From an uncultured Treponema sp. (lineage in GTDB: Bacteria; Spirochaetota; Spirochaetia; Treponematales; Treponemataceae), in NCBI GenBank assembly GCA_905372235.1, contig CAJPOF010000005.1:1-62168 (forward strand): 62,168 bases of DNA, given 5' to 3'. The translations under genes and the position numbers were made by a program. Shown piece by piece: positions 1-9,014 of this stretch (position 1 is the stretch's first letter; each line of letters opens with the position of its first letter). The notes below the pieces were generated by a model, which saw only the letters and a program-made list of their open reading frames with translations, was not told the origin of the DNA and ran no database searches.

Positions 1-273
1 TTCAAAGAATTCGAAAATCTTATAACGCAGAAAAACGGATTCAAACCTTTCGAAAAAATCGGAAAATTCGCTTTTATCGAAAAACCGTTTGAAGTAGGCG
101 TTGAACTAAGCGCAAAGCAGGAAATAATCCGCTACAAAATAAACGAAATTTACCAAAAACAGATTTCAGCCATGTTCCAAGAGCAGCAAACGTTCTCGTT
201 GAACTTGCAGAATCTGAAAGAAATGTTTCCCACCGAAATAATCAACAAATTCAAGAAAAAAAATAAAGCATAA
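1..273 (+). CDS. C-terminal fragment of an AMP-forming acyl-CoA synthetase-like protein (5' end outside window)
   Basis: Frame 1 is open from the first base to a TAA at 271-273, giving 90 residues with no start inside the window. The stretch ending in ELSAKQEIIRYKINEIYQK, followed by a short helical tail, resembles the end of long-chain fatty-acid CoA ligases, where a lysine in a similar place orients the adenylate. The catalytic AMP-binding motifs lie upstream, so the family call rests on this tail alone and is tentative. It runs towards brnQ on the opposite strand; the 73-bp gap holds a duplicated ACGGATTTTT motif and no clear terminator. Confidence 0.45.
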   Translation, partial: FKEFENLITQKNGFKPFEKIGKFAFIEKPFEVGVELSAKQEIIRYKINEIYQKQISAMFQEQQTFSLNLQNLKEMFPTEIINKFKKKNKA

Positions 274-346
274 AACGCACGGATTTTTGCGGAAACGGAT
301 TTTTACCGCCCACAAATTCCGTGAGTGGAAAGTAAAATCGTCTTTT

Positions 347-1660
347 CTATTCTTTTTTTCCCTTGTTCCTGAAAATCAAACCGAACGCAAAAGCGAACAC
401 GATTGCCGGCACAATCCAAGAAATTCCAAGCTGCGACAGAGGAAGTTTCTGCAAAAAGGCGGAAATGGCGGTTGTATCAAGTCCGATCAAATCCTGGCTT
501 GAAACGACAGCATCAAGCACACTCACGCACAACGTTCCTATAGTTCCGCCCAAATAATAAAATCTGTTCGGCACAAAACGGTCCAAAAGATTTATAAGCG
601 TAAGGAATATGCACACGGGATAAAGAGCCTGAAGCAAAGGATATGAATATTTGATTATTTTTTCGACACCAAGATTTGCAAGAACGCAACTTAATATGCA
701 CACGACAACCACTATCACCCTGTACGAAACCTTTCCTCTGAACAGTTTTTCAAAATATTGACCTGCGCTTGCTGCCAAACCGACGGCTGTAGTGAAGCAT
801 GCAAGAGCCATCGAAAGCGCAAGAATGCTTTTTCCTGCCGTTCCCCAAAGTTTTCCGCAGATTCCGATAAGCAGTTTTGTTCTTACAATATCTTTTTCAA
901 ACACAGAGCCGCTGTATGCACCGGCATACATAAGTCCGCCGTACACAAGCAGAAGTCCGAGGCCGGCGATTGTGCCTGCCGCGATGTTCATGCGAACAAT
1001 GGAAGTTTCATATTTATAGCCGCGGCTTTTTATTGCCCGAATCACTATCGTCGCAAAAAGAATGGAGGCCAGCGTGTCCATGGTCTGGTAGCCTTCCAAA
1101 AATCCCGCCCTGAAACGATTCTCCGTTTCGTAAGCCACGGGAACGCCTACAGGCTCTATGAAAGCACGGATTATTATCGCAGAAAGAACCAATATCAAAA
1201 AAGGCGTTATGTATTTTCCGACCGCCCCCACAACCCTTGACGGAAAAACGGAGACCAAAAGCACCAGTCCAAAAAATACAACCGAAGTAACAATCGGGCT
1301 TACACTCGGAAGGAACGGCTGAACACTTATCTCGTGGGTGGTGGCGGCGGTTCTCGGCATCGCAAGAAGAGGACCGATCGCAAGCATTATCACTGTTCCA
1401 AGCGTATCGGCAAACACAGGATGAACCTTGCCCGCAAAACTTTGTATGTCGCCGCCCGATTTTCCGACCGCAAAAATCCCCAGCATGGGAAGACCGATTC
1501 CGGTAAGAGCGAACGACAGAAGAGTTATGAACCATTTTGAGCCACTCAAAAAACCAAGATGCGGAGGAAATATAAGATTTCCCGCACCAAAGAACATCGC
1601 AAAAAGGGCGAATCCAATCACCACGCTGTCTCTTATTTCTCTTTTCATTGAATTCTCCAA
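347..1660 (-). CDS. brnQ: Branched-chain amino acid transport carrier (LIVCS family)
   Basis: A 437-residue integral membrane protein that takes up leucine, isoleucine and valine with sodium or protons across the inner membrane. The N-terminal FALFAMFFGAGNLIFPPHLG is the signature of the BrnQ family, and about twelve hydrophobic segments follow; length is normal. The ATG at 1660 is preceded at good spacing by GGAGA; a second ATG four codons in (1648) is the alternative. A TATAAA about 30 bases upstream of the start could be its -10, so unlike several neighbours it would have a normal leader. It is divergent from polA and appears to be a single-gene unit. Confidence 0.93.
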   Translation of the reverse strand: MENSMKREIRDSVVIGFALFAMFFGAGNLIFPPHLGFLSGSKWFITLLSFALTGIGLPMLGIFAVGKSGGDIQSFAGKVHPVFADTLGTVIMLAIGPLLAMPRTAATTHEISVQPFLPSVSPIVTSVVFFGLVLLVSVFPSRVVGAVGKYITPFLILVLSAIIIRAFIEPVGVPVAYETENRFRAGFLEGYQTMDTLASILFATIVIRAIKSRGYKYETSIVRMNIAAGTIAGLGLLLVYGGLMYAGAYSGSVFEKDIVRTKLLIGICGKLWGTAGKSILALSMALACFTTAVGLAASAGQYFEKLFRGKVSYRVIVVVVCILSCVLANLGVEKIIKYSYPLLQALYPVCIFLTLINLLDRFVPNRFYYLGGTIGTLCVSVLDAVVSSQDLIGLDTTAISAFLQKLPLSQLGISWIVPAIVFAFAFGLIFRNKGKKE

Positions 1661-1791
1661 AAATCAACCTGCATTTTATAGACGAATTTTAACTGCGCTT
1701 CCGATTCTGCAAAAAGTGCAAATCAAGAGTTGAAAGTATATCAGTTTTTTCAGAATCTTTCATCATTTTTACGATAAAGATAGCAAAATCA

Positions 1792-1800
1792 TGATAAAAT
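1792..1800 (+). promoter_or_regulatory. Extended -10 promoter of polA, predicting a leaderless mRNA
   Basis: TGA followed by TAAAAT fits the extended -10 pattern TGnTATAAT. Only seven bases separate the hexamer from the polA ATG at 1808, so transcription should begin at or next to the start codon. No convincing -35 sits at 16-18 bases, which is common for extended -10 promoters, and there is no Shine-Dalgarno. Confidence 0.5.
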
Positions 1801-1807
1801 ATTCCGC

Positions 1808-4642
1808 ATGAACGACACCGTATACATCCTTGATTCCTACGGACTTATCTTCCGTTGCTATTTTGCGTTCGTGAACCGCCCGTTGACCAATAAGCAGGGG
1901 CAAAACATCAGCGCGCTATTCGGATTTTTCAGGAATCTGCATTTCATTTTTGAACACTACAATCCGTCCTGCCTGATTGCGGCGATGGACTCAAAAACAA
2001 AAACATTCCGCCACGAAATGTTCAGCGAATATAAAGCCACTCGCAACAAAACTCCCGACGACCTTCATGCGCAAGTTCCGTGGATAACCGAAATCCTTGA
2101 GGCAATGGGAGTTCCCGTGCTGCAATGCGACGGCTACGAGGCGGACGACATAATCGCCACGGTAGCAAAAAAATGCGAAAAAATCGGTCGACAATGCAGA
2201 ATTCTAAGCGGCGACAAGGATTTGATGCAGCTCGTAACGGAAAACACGAACATTCTAAAACCGGAAAACGGCGGCTGGAAACTCACAAAAACTGACGGAG
2301 TTCAGGCTGAATGGGGCGTAGAGCCTAAACAGATTTTGGATTTGCTTTCGCTTTTCGGGGATTCCTCGGACAATATTCCCGGCGTTCATGGGGTAGGCGT
2401 AAAAACCGCGGCAAAACTTTTATCGGAATACAACAACCTTGACGGGATCTACGCCAACATCGAAAAAATCAAAGGCGCAATGCAAAAAAAACTCATCGAC
2501 GGAAAGGAAAACGCATATTTTTCACAAAAACTTGTCCGCCTTGAAGAAAATGTTCCGTGTCCGTCGATAGATTCTCTTCTTTCAAAGGAGATTGACTACA
2601 ATTTTTCGGATGCAGGAAAAATCCTTGAAAAATACGGAGCATTTGCGGTCGCAAAATCCTATTTTGAACTCGGAGACAAAAGTGCCTCGCCTTTCAAAAA
2701 AACAACTTTACCTCACGCAGAAAAACTTTCCGTCTCTTCCGGCAAAAACGAAAAAAACGCCGCAAAAAAATCAAACGAAGACAATGCGACCGACGTTCAA
2801 GAAGAATGTAAGGAAAATCACGGCGAATACAGCGTTATAACCCGTCTTGAAGAACTTGAATCTTTTGTAGATGCCGCAACAAACGAAAAAGTCGTTGCCT
2901 TCGATTCAGAAACAACCTCGCTTGACACGATGAACACGCAAATCGTAGGTTTCAGTCTTTGCGTCCAAGCAGGCAAAGCGGTTTACGTTCCGCTTTACAC
3001 AACAAATATTTTTGAAGACGCCGATTTTATTCCAAAGGAAAAAGCATTTTCTCAGCTTTTGCGGCTTTTTGAAAATCCTGAAATCACTGTGATTTTTCAT
3101 AACGGAAAGTTCGACTACAAAGTTCTGCGTTCAAACGGAATGTCGTTCAAAAACGGAAAACCCGCCTGCAATATTTTTGACACTATGGTCGCAGGCTGGC
3201 TTCTTTCGCCCGACAGGATGGGGAAAAATTCCTACGGTCTTGAATACATGGCGGAGCGTTATCTTCACTTGAAAGGAATCGAGTACAGCGAAATCGTTCC
3301 TAAGGGGCAGAATTTTTCGGACATAGAACTTGAAAGGGCAGTTCCGTACGCCGCAGAGGATGCGGATTTTACGTATCAGCTTTGGGCAAAAACCGAAAAA
3401 ATGCTGAAGGAGCAGAATCTTTACGAACTTTTTGTTCTGACGGAAATGCAGGTACTTCCAATCCTCGCGGAAATGGAAATTGCAGGAATCCATCTGAATC
3501 CGGATGCCCTGAACAAATACAACGAAGAACTTTCAGCGGGAATCGAAGAGGCGGAAAAGGCAATTTACGAAGAAGTCGGGCATTCGTTCAATATCGCGTC
3601 GCCAAAACAACTTCAGACCGTGCTTTTTGAGGAGCGGAAACTAAAGCCCGGAAAAAAGACAAAAACGGGTTTTTCCACAGACACAGCCGTTTTGGAAGAA
3701 CTTTCGATGTACGATTCCGTTCCTAAAATGATTCTTGAATTCAGGGAACTTTCAAAACTCAAGTCCACATACGTCGAGACGCTTCCAAAACTTTGCGACA
3801 AAAACCAAAGAATACACACGGATTTTGTTCAGACGGGAACCGCTACCGGAAGGCTTTCATGCAGAGACCCGAATCTTCAGAACATTCCCGTGCGGAACGA
3901 AGCAGGACGAAAAATCAGAAGCGCATTCACCGCCCCTGAAGGCTGCGTATTGATTTCCGCCGATTACTCGCAAATAGAACTTGTGGTTCTTGCGCACCTC
4001 AGCGGAGACGAAAACATGAAAAGGGCGTTTTTGGAAGGAACCGACGTTCACAAGGCAACGGCAGCCCTAATCTATGGCGTAACGGAGGAAAACGTAACGC
4101 CTGAAATGCGTCGCACCGCAAAGACAATAAATTTCGGTGTCATTTACGGAATGAGCGCATTCCGGCTTGCAAACGATTTGGGAATCTCACGCACAGAGGC
4201 GGCAGGCTTCATCGAAAATTACGACAGGCTGTATTCGGACATAACAAAATTCAAGGTGGAGACAATCTTAAAGGCGGAAGATTCAGGTTATGTCGAAACG
4301 ATTTTCGGCAGGCGAAGATACATAAACGGCATAAAAAGCGCAAACAAAGTCGAAAAAGCCGCCGCCGAACGAATCGCGATAAACACTCCCGTCCAAGGAA
4401 GCGCAGCGGACATCGTAAAAAAAGCCATGTGCGATGTGGACAAAGCCCTAAGAAACGCGAAAAACGGCGCGCGGCTTCTTTTGCAAGTTCACGACGAACT
4501 TATATGTGAATGCCCGGAAAATCCAAAAGCAATTGACGAAACCGTATGCATAATCAAAGAAATGATGGAAAACGCAGTAAAACTTAGCGTTCCGCTCAAA
4601 GTTTCGATAGAAAGCGGAAAAAATTGGGGAGAATTCCATTGA
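1808..4642 (+). CDS. polA: DNA polymerase I
   Basis: A 944-residue three-domain repair and Okazaki-processing polymerase. The N-terminal 5'-3' exonuclease/flap domain (about 1-290) has the GDKDLMQL and DNIPGVHGVG motifs. The 3'-5' proofreading domain (about 345-540) keeps the acidic residues: FDSETTSLD (Exo I), HNGKFDYK (Exo II) and YAAEDADFTY (Exo III), so proofreading should be active. The polymerase domain carries motif A DYSQIEL, motif B RRTAKTINFGVIYG and motif C VHDELICE. A polar, low-complexity linker lies at about 297-340. The start is the first ATG after an extended -10, with no Shine-Dalgarno. The stop overlaps the presumed start of coaE, implying translational coupling. Confidence 0.97.
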   Translation: MNDTVYILDSYGLIFRCYFAFVNRPLTNKQGQNISALFGFFRNLHFIFEHYNPSCLIAAMDSKTKTFRHEMFSEYKATRNKTPDDLHAQVPWITEILEAMGVPVLQCDGYEADDIIATVAKKCEKIGRQCRILSGDKDLMQLVTENTNILKPENGGWKLTKTDGVQAEWGVEPKQILDLLSLFGDSSDNIPGVHGVGVKTAAKLLSEYNNLDGIYANIEKIKGAMQKKLIDGKENAYFSQKLVRLEENVPCPSIDSLLSKEIDYNFSDAGKILEKYGAFAVAKSYFELGDKSASPFKKTTLPHAEKLSVSSGKNEKNAAKKSNEDNATDVQEECKENHGEYSVITRLEELESFVDAATNEKVVAFDSETTSLDTMNTQIVGFSLCVQAGKAVYVPLYTTNIFEDADFIPKEKAFSQLLRLFENPEITVIFHNGKFDYKVLRSNGMSFKNGKPACNIFDTMVAGWLLSPDRMGKNSYGLEYMAERYLHLKGIEYSEIVPKGQNFSDIELERAVPYAAEDADFTYQLWAKTEKMLKEQNLYELFVLTEMQVLPILAEMEIAGIHLNPDALNKYNEELSAGIEEAEKAIYEEVGHSFNIASPKQLQTVLFEERKLKPGKKTKTGFSTDTAVLEELSMYDSVPKMILEFRELSKLKSTYVETLPKLCDKNQRIHTDFVQTGTATGRLSCRDPNLQNIPVRNEAGRKIRSAFTAPEGCVLISADYSQIELVVLAHLSGDENMKRAFLEGTDVHKATAALIYGVTEENVTPEMRRTAKTINFGVIYGMSAFRLANDLGISRTEAAGFIENYDRLYSDITKFKVETILKAEDSGYVETIFGRRRYINGIKSANKVEKAAAERIAINTPVQGSAADIVKKAMCDVDKALRNAKNGARLLLQVHDELICECPENPKAIDETVCIIKEMMENAVKLSVPLKVSIESGKNWGEFH

Positions 4643-5235
4643 TTATCTGCGTAACAGGAAAAATGGCGGCTGGGAAAAACTATATTTCTTCGCTCCTTGA
4701 AGAATTCGGTTTTTCCTGCATAGACGCAGACGTTCTTGTTCACAAGGCAATCGAAATTTATTCGGAAGAAATTTATTCGACATTCAAAGACGAAGCGGAA
4801 AAAATGCGCATAATTTTAAAAAATCCCAACGGAAGCATAAACCGCCGTGCATTGGGAAGCCTTGTTTTTTCCGACAAAGAGCTTCTGAAAAAGCAGGAAG
4901 CTCTTGTTTATCCGAAAGTCGTAGACCTTACAAAAGATTTTGTGAACGCAAACGATGGAAAAAACATAGCAATAAACGCAACGGTAGCGTTCAAGACACC
5001 TGAAATCCTTTCGCTTTGCTCAAAAATTTTATTTGTGGAAGCGCCGTTTTTCACACGGATAAAAAGAGCAAAAAAAAGAGACGGACTTTCGCTTTCAAAA
5101 ATCTTTCAACGATTCAACGCACAAAAAAATCTACGCTCGGAATACAAAAAGACCGGAATTCCAACCGTTTCGATAAGGAACTCCGGTCCTTCAAAAAAAA
5201 TAAAACGCCGCCTGAAAAAGATTCTGGCATTGTAA
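4639..5235 (+). CDS. coaE: Dephospho-CoA kinase
   Basis: Catalyses the last step of coenzyme A synthesis, phosphorylating the ribose 3'-OH of dephospho-CoA. The N-terminal P-loop reads TGKMAAGKNY, followed by CIDADVLVH and later LFVEAPFFTRIKRAKKRDG, as in the family; length is typical. The P-loop ends in GKN rather than the common GKS/GKT. I place the start at a TTG at 4639, seven bases after GGGGAGA (4626-4632) and overlapping the polA stop by four bases. An in-frame TTG at 4624 would add five residues but lies upstream of that ribosome site. Co-transcribed with polA, as in many bacteria. Confidence 0.85.
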   Translation: MIICVTGKMAAGKNYISSLLEEFGFSCIDADVLVHKAIEIYSEEIYSTFKDEAEKMRIILKNPNGSINRRALGSLVFSDKELLKKQEALVYPKVVDLTKDFVNANDGKNIAINATVAFKTPEILSLCSKILFVEAPFFTRIKRAKKRDGLSLSKIFQRFNAQKNLRSEYKKTGIPTVSIRNSGPSKKIKRRLKKILAL

Positions 5236-5257
5236 TGGAAGAGTCAGTGCACTTTCG

Positions 5258-7060
5258 TCAAAGGATTTTTTCCAACTGCTCCACCAAAGCCGCAAATTCA
5301 TCCAAGGCATCCTGAACGGGCTTGGCGGATTCCATATCAACGCCGGCAATTCTAAGACTTTCTATAGGATATCTTGAGCCGCCGGATTTCAGGAATTTGA
5401 AATAATCCTCCCGTTCCTGCTCGCCGCCGTTCAAAACTCGTTTTGACAAAGCCAAGGCTGCGCTTATTCCCGTAGCATATTTGTAAACGTAGAACGCACT
5501 GTAAAAATGAGGAATCCTCAAGCCTTCCATGTCGCTGTTTTCTTCAAGCACAATTTCATTTCCGAAATAGAGTTCCAAAAGTTCCCTGTAAATCTTTCTG
5601 AGAAAATCCGCAGTCAAAGGCTTTCCGCTTTCCACCGCCTGATGTGTTTTAAGTTCGAATTCCGCAAACATTGTCTGCCTGTGGAGCGTCGCAAGAATGT
5701 CGTCGGCACGCATGGAAAGAAGATATTTTTTCATGTCATCGCTTTTCGCAGTCTTCAAAAGATGGTTGAACAGAAGCGACTCGTTGAATGTTGACGCAAC
5801 TTCCGCCTCAAAAATTGTGTAATCGTAACTCAAAAAAGGATTGTTATGAACGGAATACCAAGAATGCATGCTGTGGCCGCCTTCATGCGCCATCGTGAAC
5901 ACATCCCTTATGTCGTCCTTGTCGTAATTCAAAAGAATATACGGATTTCCGATGTAAGAACCGCTTGAAAAAGCGCCGCTACGTTTTCCCTGATTTTCGT
6001 ACCGGTCAACCCAGCCGTCCGAAAGTCCATCGCAAAGTCTATCCGTGTATTCTTTTCCCAATGGAGAAAGCGCATTTCTGCAAAGTTCAACCGCCTGCGC
6101 ATATTCCGTGCGGACATTTACAGATTTTACAAGCGGAACATAAACATCGTAATGACGAAGTTCGCTCAAACCCAGAACTTTTTTTCTGAGCGCATAATAT
6201 TTGTGCAGAGTTCCAAGATTTTTATGGACGCATTCCACAAGATTTTTGTAAACCGAAAGCGGAATGTTGTTTCCGAAAAGAGCGCGGTGCAAACTGGAAT
6301 CATAACCGCGAGCGCGAGCCATAAACACATCCTGATTCACGCTGCCGGCATACAATGCCGCCAATGTGTTCTGATTTTCTTCAAGTTTGTTGTAAAACAT
6401 TTTGTATGCGTTTTCCCGCACGGAACGATTCTGATTTTTAAGGAAAGTAGAAAATGTTGTCTGTGTAAGAGGCTGATTTTCTCCGCCGACAAGCACAAAA
6501 CCGAAAGTCTTATTGAGGTCAACGTTCGTGAGCATGCTGAACGCATTTTCGGAAGTTTGGGAAGCCGGTCCTTGAAGCGAAAGAATGCGTTCTTCCTTTT
6601 CGCTCAAAATATATTTTTTAAGGCGCAAAAGTTTTTCCACATAAATCCTGTAGTTTTTGAACTCATCAAGCGAAATCCAGTCTCTAAGTTTTTTTTCATC
6701 AATGGACTGAAGTTCCGGCTCAAAAAAACTCAAAGCACCTGACATTTCCGTATATGCCATCAAAGCCCGCCCTTCCATATCTGCGCAAGAAGAATCGCCT
6801 TCGTCCGCAGAATGTTTAAGAGAGGCGTAATGGTAAACCGTTTCCATCAGAAGATTCACCTTTTCATAAGAGGCAAACGCTTCCAAAAGTTTTTCCTTGG
6901 ATTCGGAAAGTTTTCCTTTGAACGCTGCGACTTTTTCCGTTTCGTCGGAAATCTTTTTAAGGTCGCATTCCCAGTCGGAATCGTCCTTGTAAATCGAAGA
7001 AAGATTCCACTTGTCGCTTAGCGGAACATCTTTTCGTAAAGGAATTTTGTTTTCGTTCAT
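5258..7060 (-). CDS. pepF: Oligoendopeptidase F (M3 zinc metallopeptidase)
   Basis: A 600-residue cytoplasmic peptidase that cleaves short peptides. The zinc site HEGGH lies in FTMAHEGGHSMHSWYS, with the downstream glutamate in IFEAEVASTFNE; the helical N-terminal region matches M3B oligopeptidases, and the length is normal. The start is the ATG at 7060 (MNENKIPL), six bases after GGAG (7067-7070). A longer reading frame extends upstream to 7114 but would bypass this ribosome site. It converges with coaE across a 22-bp gap and lies just upstream of, and in line with, nothing else on its strand, so it is probably a single-gene unit. Confidence 0.92.
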   Translation of the reverse strand: MNENKIPLRKDVPLSDKWNLSSIYKDDSDWECDLKKISDETEKVAAFKGKLSESKEKLLEAFASYEKVNLLMETVYHYASLKHSADEGDSSCADMEGRALMAYTEMSGALSFFEPELQSIDEKKLRDWISLDEFKNYRIYVEKLLRLKKYILSEKEERILSLQGPASQTSENAFSMLTNVDLNKTFGFVLVGGENQPLTQTTFSTFLKNQNRSVRENAYKMFYNKLEENQNTLAALYAGSVNQDVFMARARGYDSSLHRALFGNNIPLSVYKNLVECVHKNLGTLHKYYALRKKVLGLSELRHYDVYVPLVKSVNVRTEYAQAVELCRNALSPLGKEYTDRLCDGLSDGWVDRYENQGKRSGAFSSGSYIGNPYILLNYDKDDIRDVFTMAHEGGHSMHSWYSVHNNPFLSYDYTIFEAEVASTFNESLLFNHLLKTAKSDDMKKYLLSMRADDILATLHRQTMFAEFELKTHQAVESGKPLTADFLRKIYRELLELYFGNEIVLEENSDMEGLRIPHFYSAFYVYKYATGISAALALSKRVLNGGEQEREDYFKFLKSGGSRYPIESLRIAGVDMESAKPVQDALDEFAALVEQLEKIL

Positions 7061-7164
7061 ATCATTCTCCATATGTGTTTTTTTTCGATTCAAATAAAAT
7101 CCTATAAAATCCAAAAAGGTTCAAAAGCAAAAGCCGGATTTGATGCTGCTTTCAAACCATATTT

Positions 7165-8163
7165 TTAGTTCACTTTGAACATATACGCAACGCTCCAAGA
7201 CCAAAGATTTTCGCTGTTCCCGGAATGCGCGTCATTAAATTCTTTATATCCGTCATTGAATTTGTAAGAATCCTGCCCTATTGAAAGTGAAGTGTCGCAA
7301 AAACTCAAGCCGAACCTCACTTTTACGTTGGAAGAAAAATTCAGGAACACACAATAGTCTTGTTTAATCCCCGAAAAGAACGACAGCGACCTGTCATAAT
7401 ACGAAGTTTTTCCATAATGCGTATCAAGCGATGAGACAAGAGAAAAAGCGGAAACTGAAAAAGAGGCGCACAAACTTACAAAACGAATCGGCGAAAAACA
7501 AAGTTCAAGCCCTGTCCATGTAAAAAAATGCGAGCGTTGATAGTCGATTCCCGAAAGTTTTCCAACGCCATAGAACATTGCCTTAGGGTCGTTCCATGCG
7601 ACATCCATGGGAAGTTTTGTGTGAAGTCTGTCGCCGTACCAACCGTAACCGTTCCTTGCGGAAAAATCAAAAAATGTGTATTCCAGCGAAAGCGTTCCTT
7701 TAAAATCCACAAAACGGTTTTTTATTGCCGAAACCTTAAAATCCGCTCCGAACGCAAAAGCCTTGTTAATCGTGTTTTCGCTTATCGAATAGTTTGTCTT
7801 CATGTTTCTGTCATTGAAATTCTGCCAGTCGCTGTCCCGCATGGAAGCGCTTGCCGAACCGAAATAATTCATGGCATAAAACGAAAAATCAAAAATGCTG
7901 TACGAAATGTTTGCTCCCAAACCGACAAAACATATCGGAATCACGTCCCAGTTCAGTTCGCTGAGTTTTATGTCTTTTCCTGTTGAGGTGTCGAACACAT
8001 ATTCGTTCATCACCCCGTATGTAGACCCGATTGAAGGCGAAAACGAAAACACGGCGCGATTTTCGGACGATTTTAGCGGATTCAAAGAAAAAGCGAATAT
8101 CGCAAGGCTTGAAAAAATCCCCAGAAAAAAAACGATAATTTTTTTCTTTTCAACAAAAATCAT
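7165..8163 (-). CDS. Omptin-family outer membrane protease
   Basis: A 332-residue protein with an N-terminal hydrophobic signal (about 8-26) followed by alternating beta-strand-like sequence ending in an aromatic-rich strand (WSVAYMFKVN), as expected for a ten-strand barrel. Family hallmarks are present in order: MRDSDW with D110 and D112 (the OmpT Asp pair), the GIDYQRSHFFTWTGL strand matching the omptin GYKQ..MPYIGL segment, and SSLDTHYGKT with D247 and H249 (the OmpT Asp-His pair). Both halves of the catalytic site are therefore retained. It starts four bases after the pseudouridine synthase stop, with AGGA just before the ATG, so the two form an operon. Assignment is by motif, not alignment. 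Confidence 0.75.
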   Translation of the reverse strand: MIFVEKKKIIVFFLGIFSSLAIFAFSLNPLKSSENRAVFSFSPSIGSTYGVMNEYVFDTSTGKDIKLSELNWDVIPICFVGLGANISYSIFDFSFYAMNYFGSASASMRDSDWQNFNDRNMKTNYSISENTINKAFAFGADFKVSAIKNRFVDFKGTLSLEYTFFDFSARNGYGWYGDRLHTKLPMDVAWNDPKAMFYGVGKLSGIDYQRSHFFTWTGLELCFSPIRFVSLCASFSVSAFSLVSSLDTHYGKTSYYDRSLSFFSGIKQDYCVFLNFSSNVKVRFGLSFCDTSLSIGQDSYKFNDGYKEFNDAHSGNSENLWSWSVAYMFKVN

Positions 8164-8167
8164 GTTC

Positions 8168-8926
8168 CTACCGCCCTTGCTCTTCCAACGGATCGAATCT
8201 ATAAAGTTTTGCCATCTGCCGCCTTAACGCATCCATGTCTTTTTGATAAGGAGCTGTAAGCGAAAGTCGCTCACCGCTTTTCGGGTGAAAAAAACAAATC
8301 CCGTAGGCGTGAAGCGCAAGCCGATTGAGCAAAGGCACTTCCTCATGCTCGTCTCCATGCCAGTTCCGTTTAAGTTCGCTAAGGCGAATCGGTTTTTGGT
8401 TTCCGCTGTAAAGAGAATCGCACACAATCGGAAAACCGATTTCCGAAAGATGCACCCTGATTTGATGCGTCCGTCCGGTCTTAGGTTTTGCCTCAATCCA
8501 CGAATAGATTCCGGCTCCGCCCATAAACCTAAAATCCGTGAACGATGTTTTTCCGATTCTTTTGTTCACCACGGTTCTGTGGCGGGAATCTCCGTCAGTC
8601 AAAAGCGGCAAAGAAACCGACTGCGACTCCCACATGGGGCGACCGCGGACAAGGCAATGATAAATCTTCAATATTTTTCGATTTTCAAACTGCTCCGAAA
8701 GATTTTGATGGGCTTCGCTATTCCTTGCATAGATTATGATTCCCGACGTGTCTTTGTCAATTCTGTGGACGGCATAAAGGCGGCCGAACTCAGCAGATGC
8801 TTCTACATCGAGGCGAGGCGCATCCAAGTCGTATCTATCGGCGGCTACAAGAAGCCCCGATGTTTTGTTAAGAACCACAACATCGTCGTCGTAATAAACA
8901 CTCGTGTAGCAAGGAGTTCGTTTCAT
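8168..8926 (-). CDS. RluA-family pseudouridine synthase
   Basis: Converts specific uridines in structured RNA to pseudouridine. The catalytic motif HRIDKDTSGIIIYARN contains the essential aspartate, and RTHQIRVHLSEIGFPIVCD is the conserved core near the C-terminus. There is no N-terminal S4 domain, so it resembles short RluA/RluC-like catalytic proteins; the target site cannot be told from sequence. The frame is open up to 8995, but a TGC-TATAAT promoter ends six bases before the ATG at 8926, which argues for that start and for a leaderless mRNA. It leads a two-gene unit with the omptin. Confidence 0.85.
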   Translation of the reverse strand: MKRTPCYTSVYYDDDVVVLNKTSGLLVAADRYDLDAPRLDVEASAEFGRLYAVHRIDKDTSGIIIYARNSEAHQNLSEQFENRKILKIYHCLVRGRPMWESQSVSLPLLTDGDSRHRTVVNKRIGKTSFTDFRFMGGAGIYSWIEAKPKTGRTHQIRVHLSEIGFPIVCDSLYSGNQKPIRLSELKRNWHGDEHEEVPLLNRLALHAYGICFFHPKSGERLSLTAPYQKDMDALRRQMAKLYRFDPLEEQGR

Positions 8927-8932
8927 AAAAAA

Positions 8933-8961
8933 ATTATAGCAGAAATCCGTAAATGCGTCAT
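8933..8961 (-). promoter_or_regulatory. Promoter of the pseudouridine synthase-omptin operon
   Basis: On the minus strand ATGACG (8956-8961), a 17-base spacer and a perfect TATAAT (8933-8938) preceded by TGC form a strong extended promoter. Six T residues separate it from the ATG at 8926, which predicts a leaderless transcript and fixes the start codon. Confidence 0.65.
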
Positions 8962-9014
8962 TTCGGAGTAAAAAAAGGCGCATAAAATTTTTCACACAGA
9001 AGATTTTATTTTTT

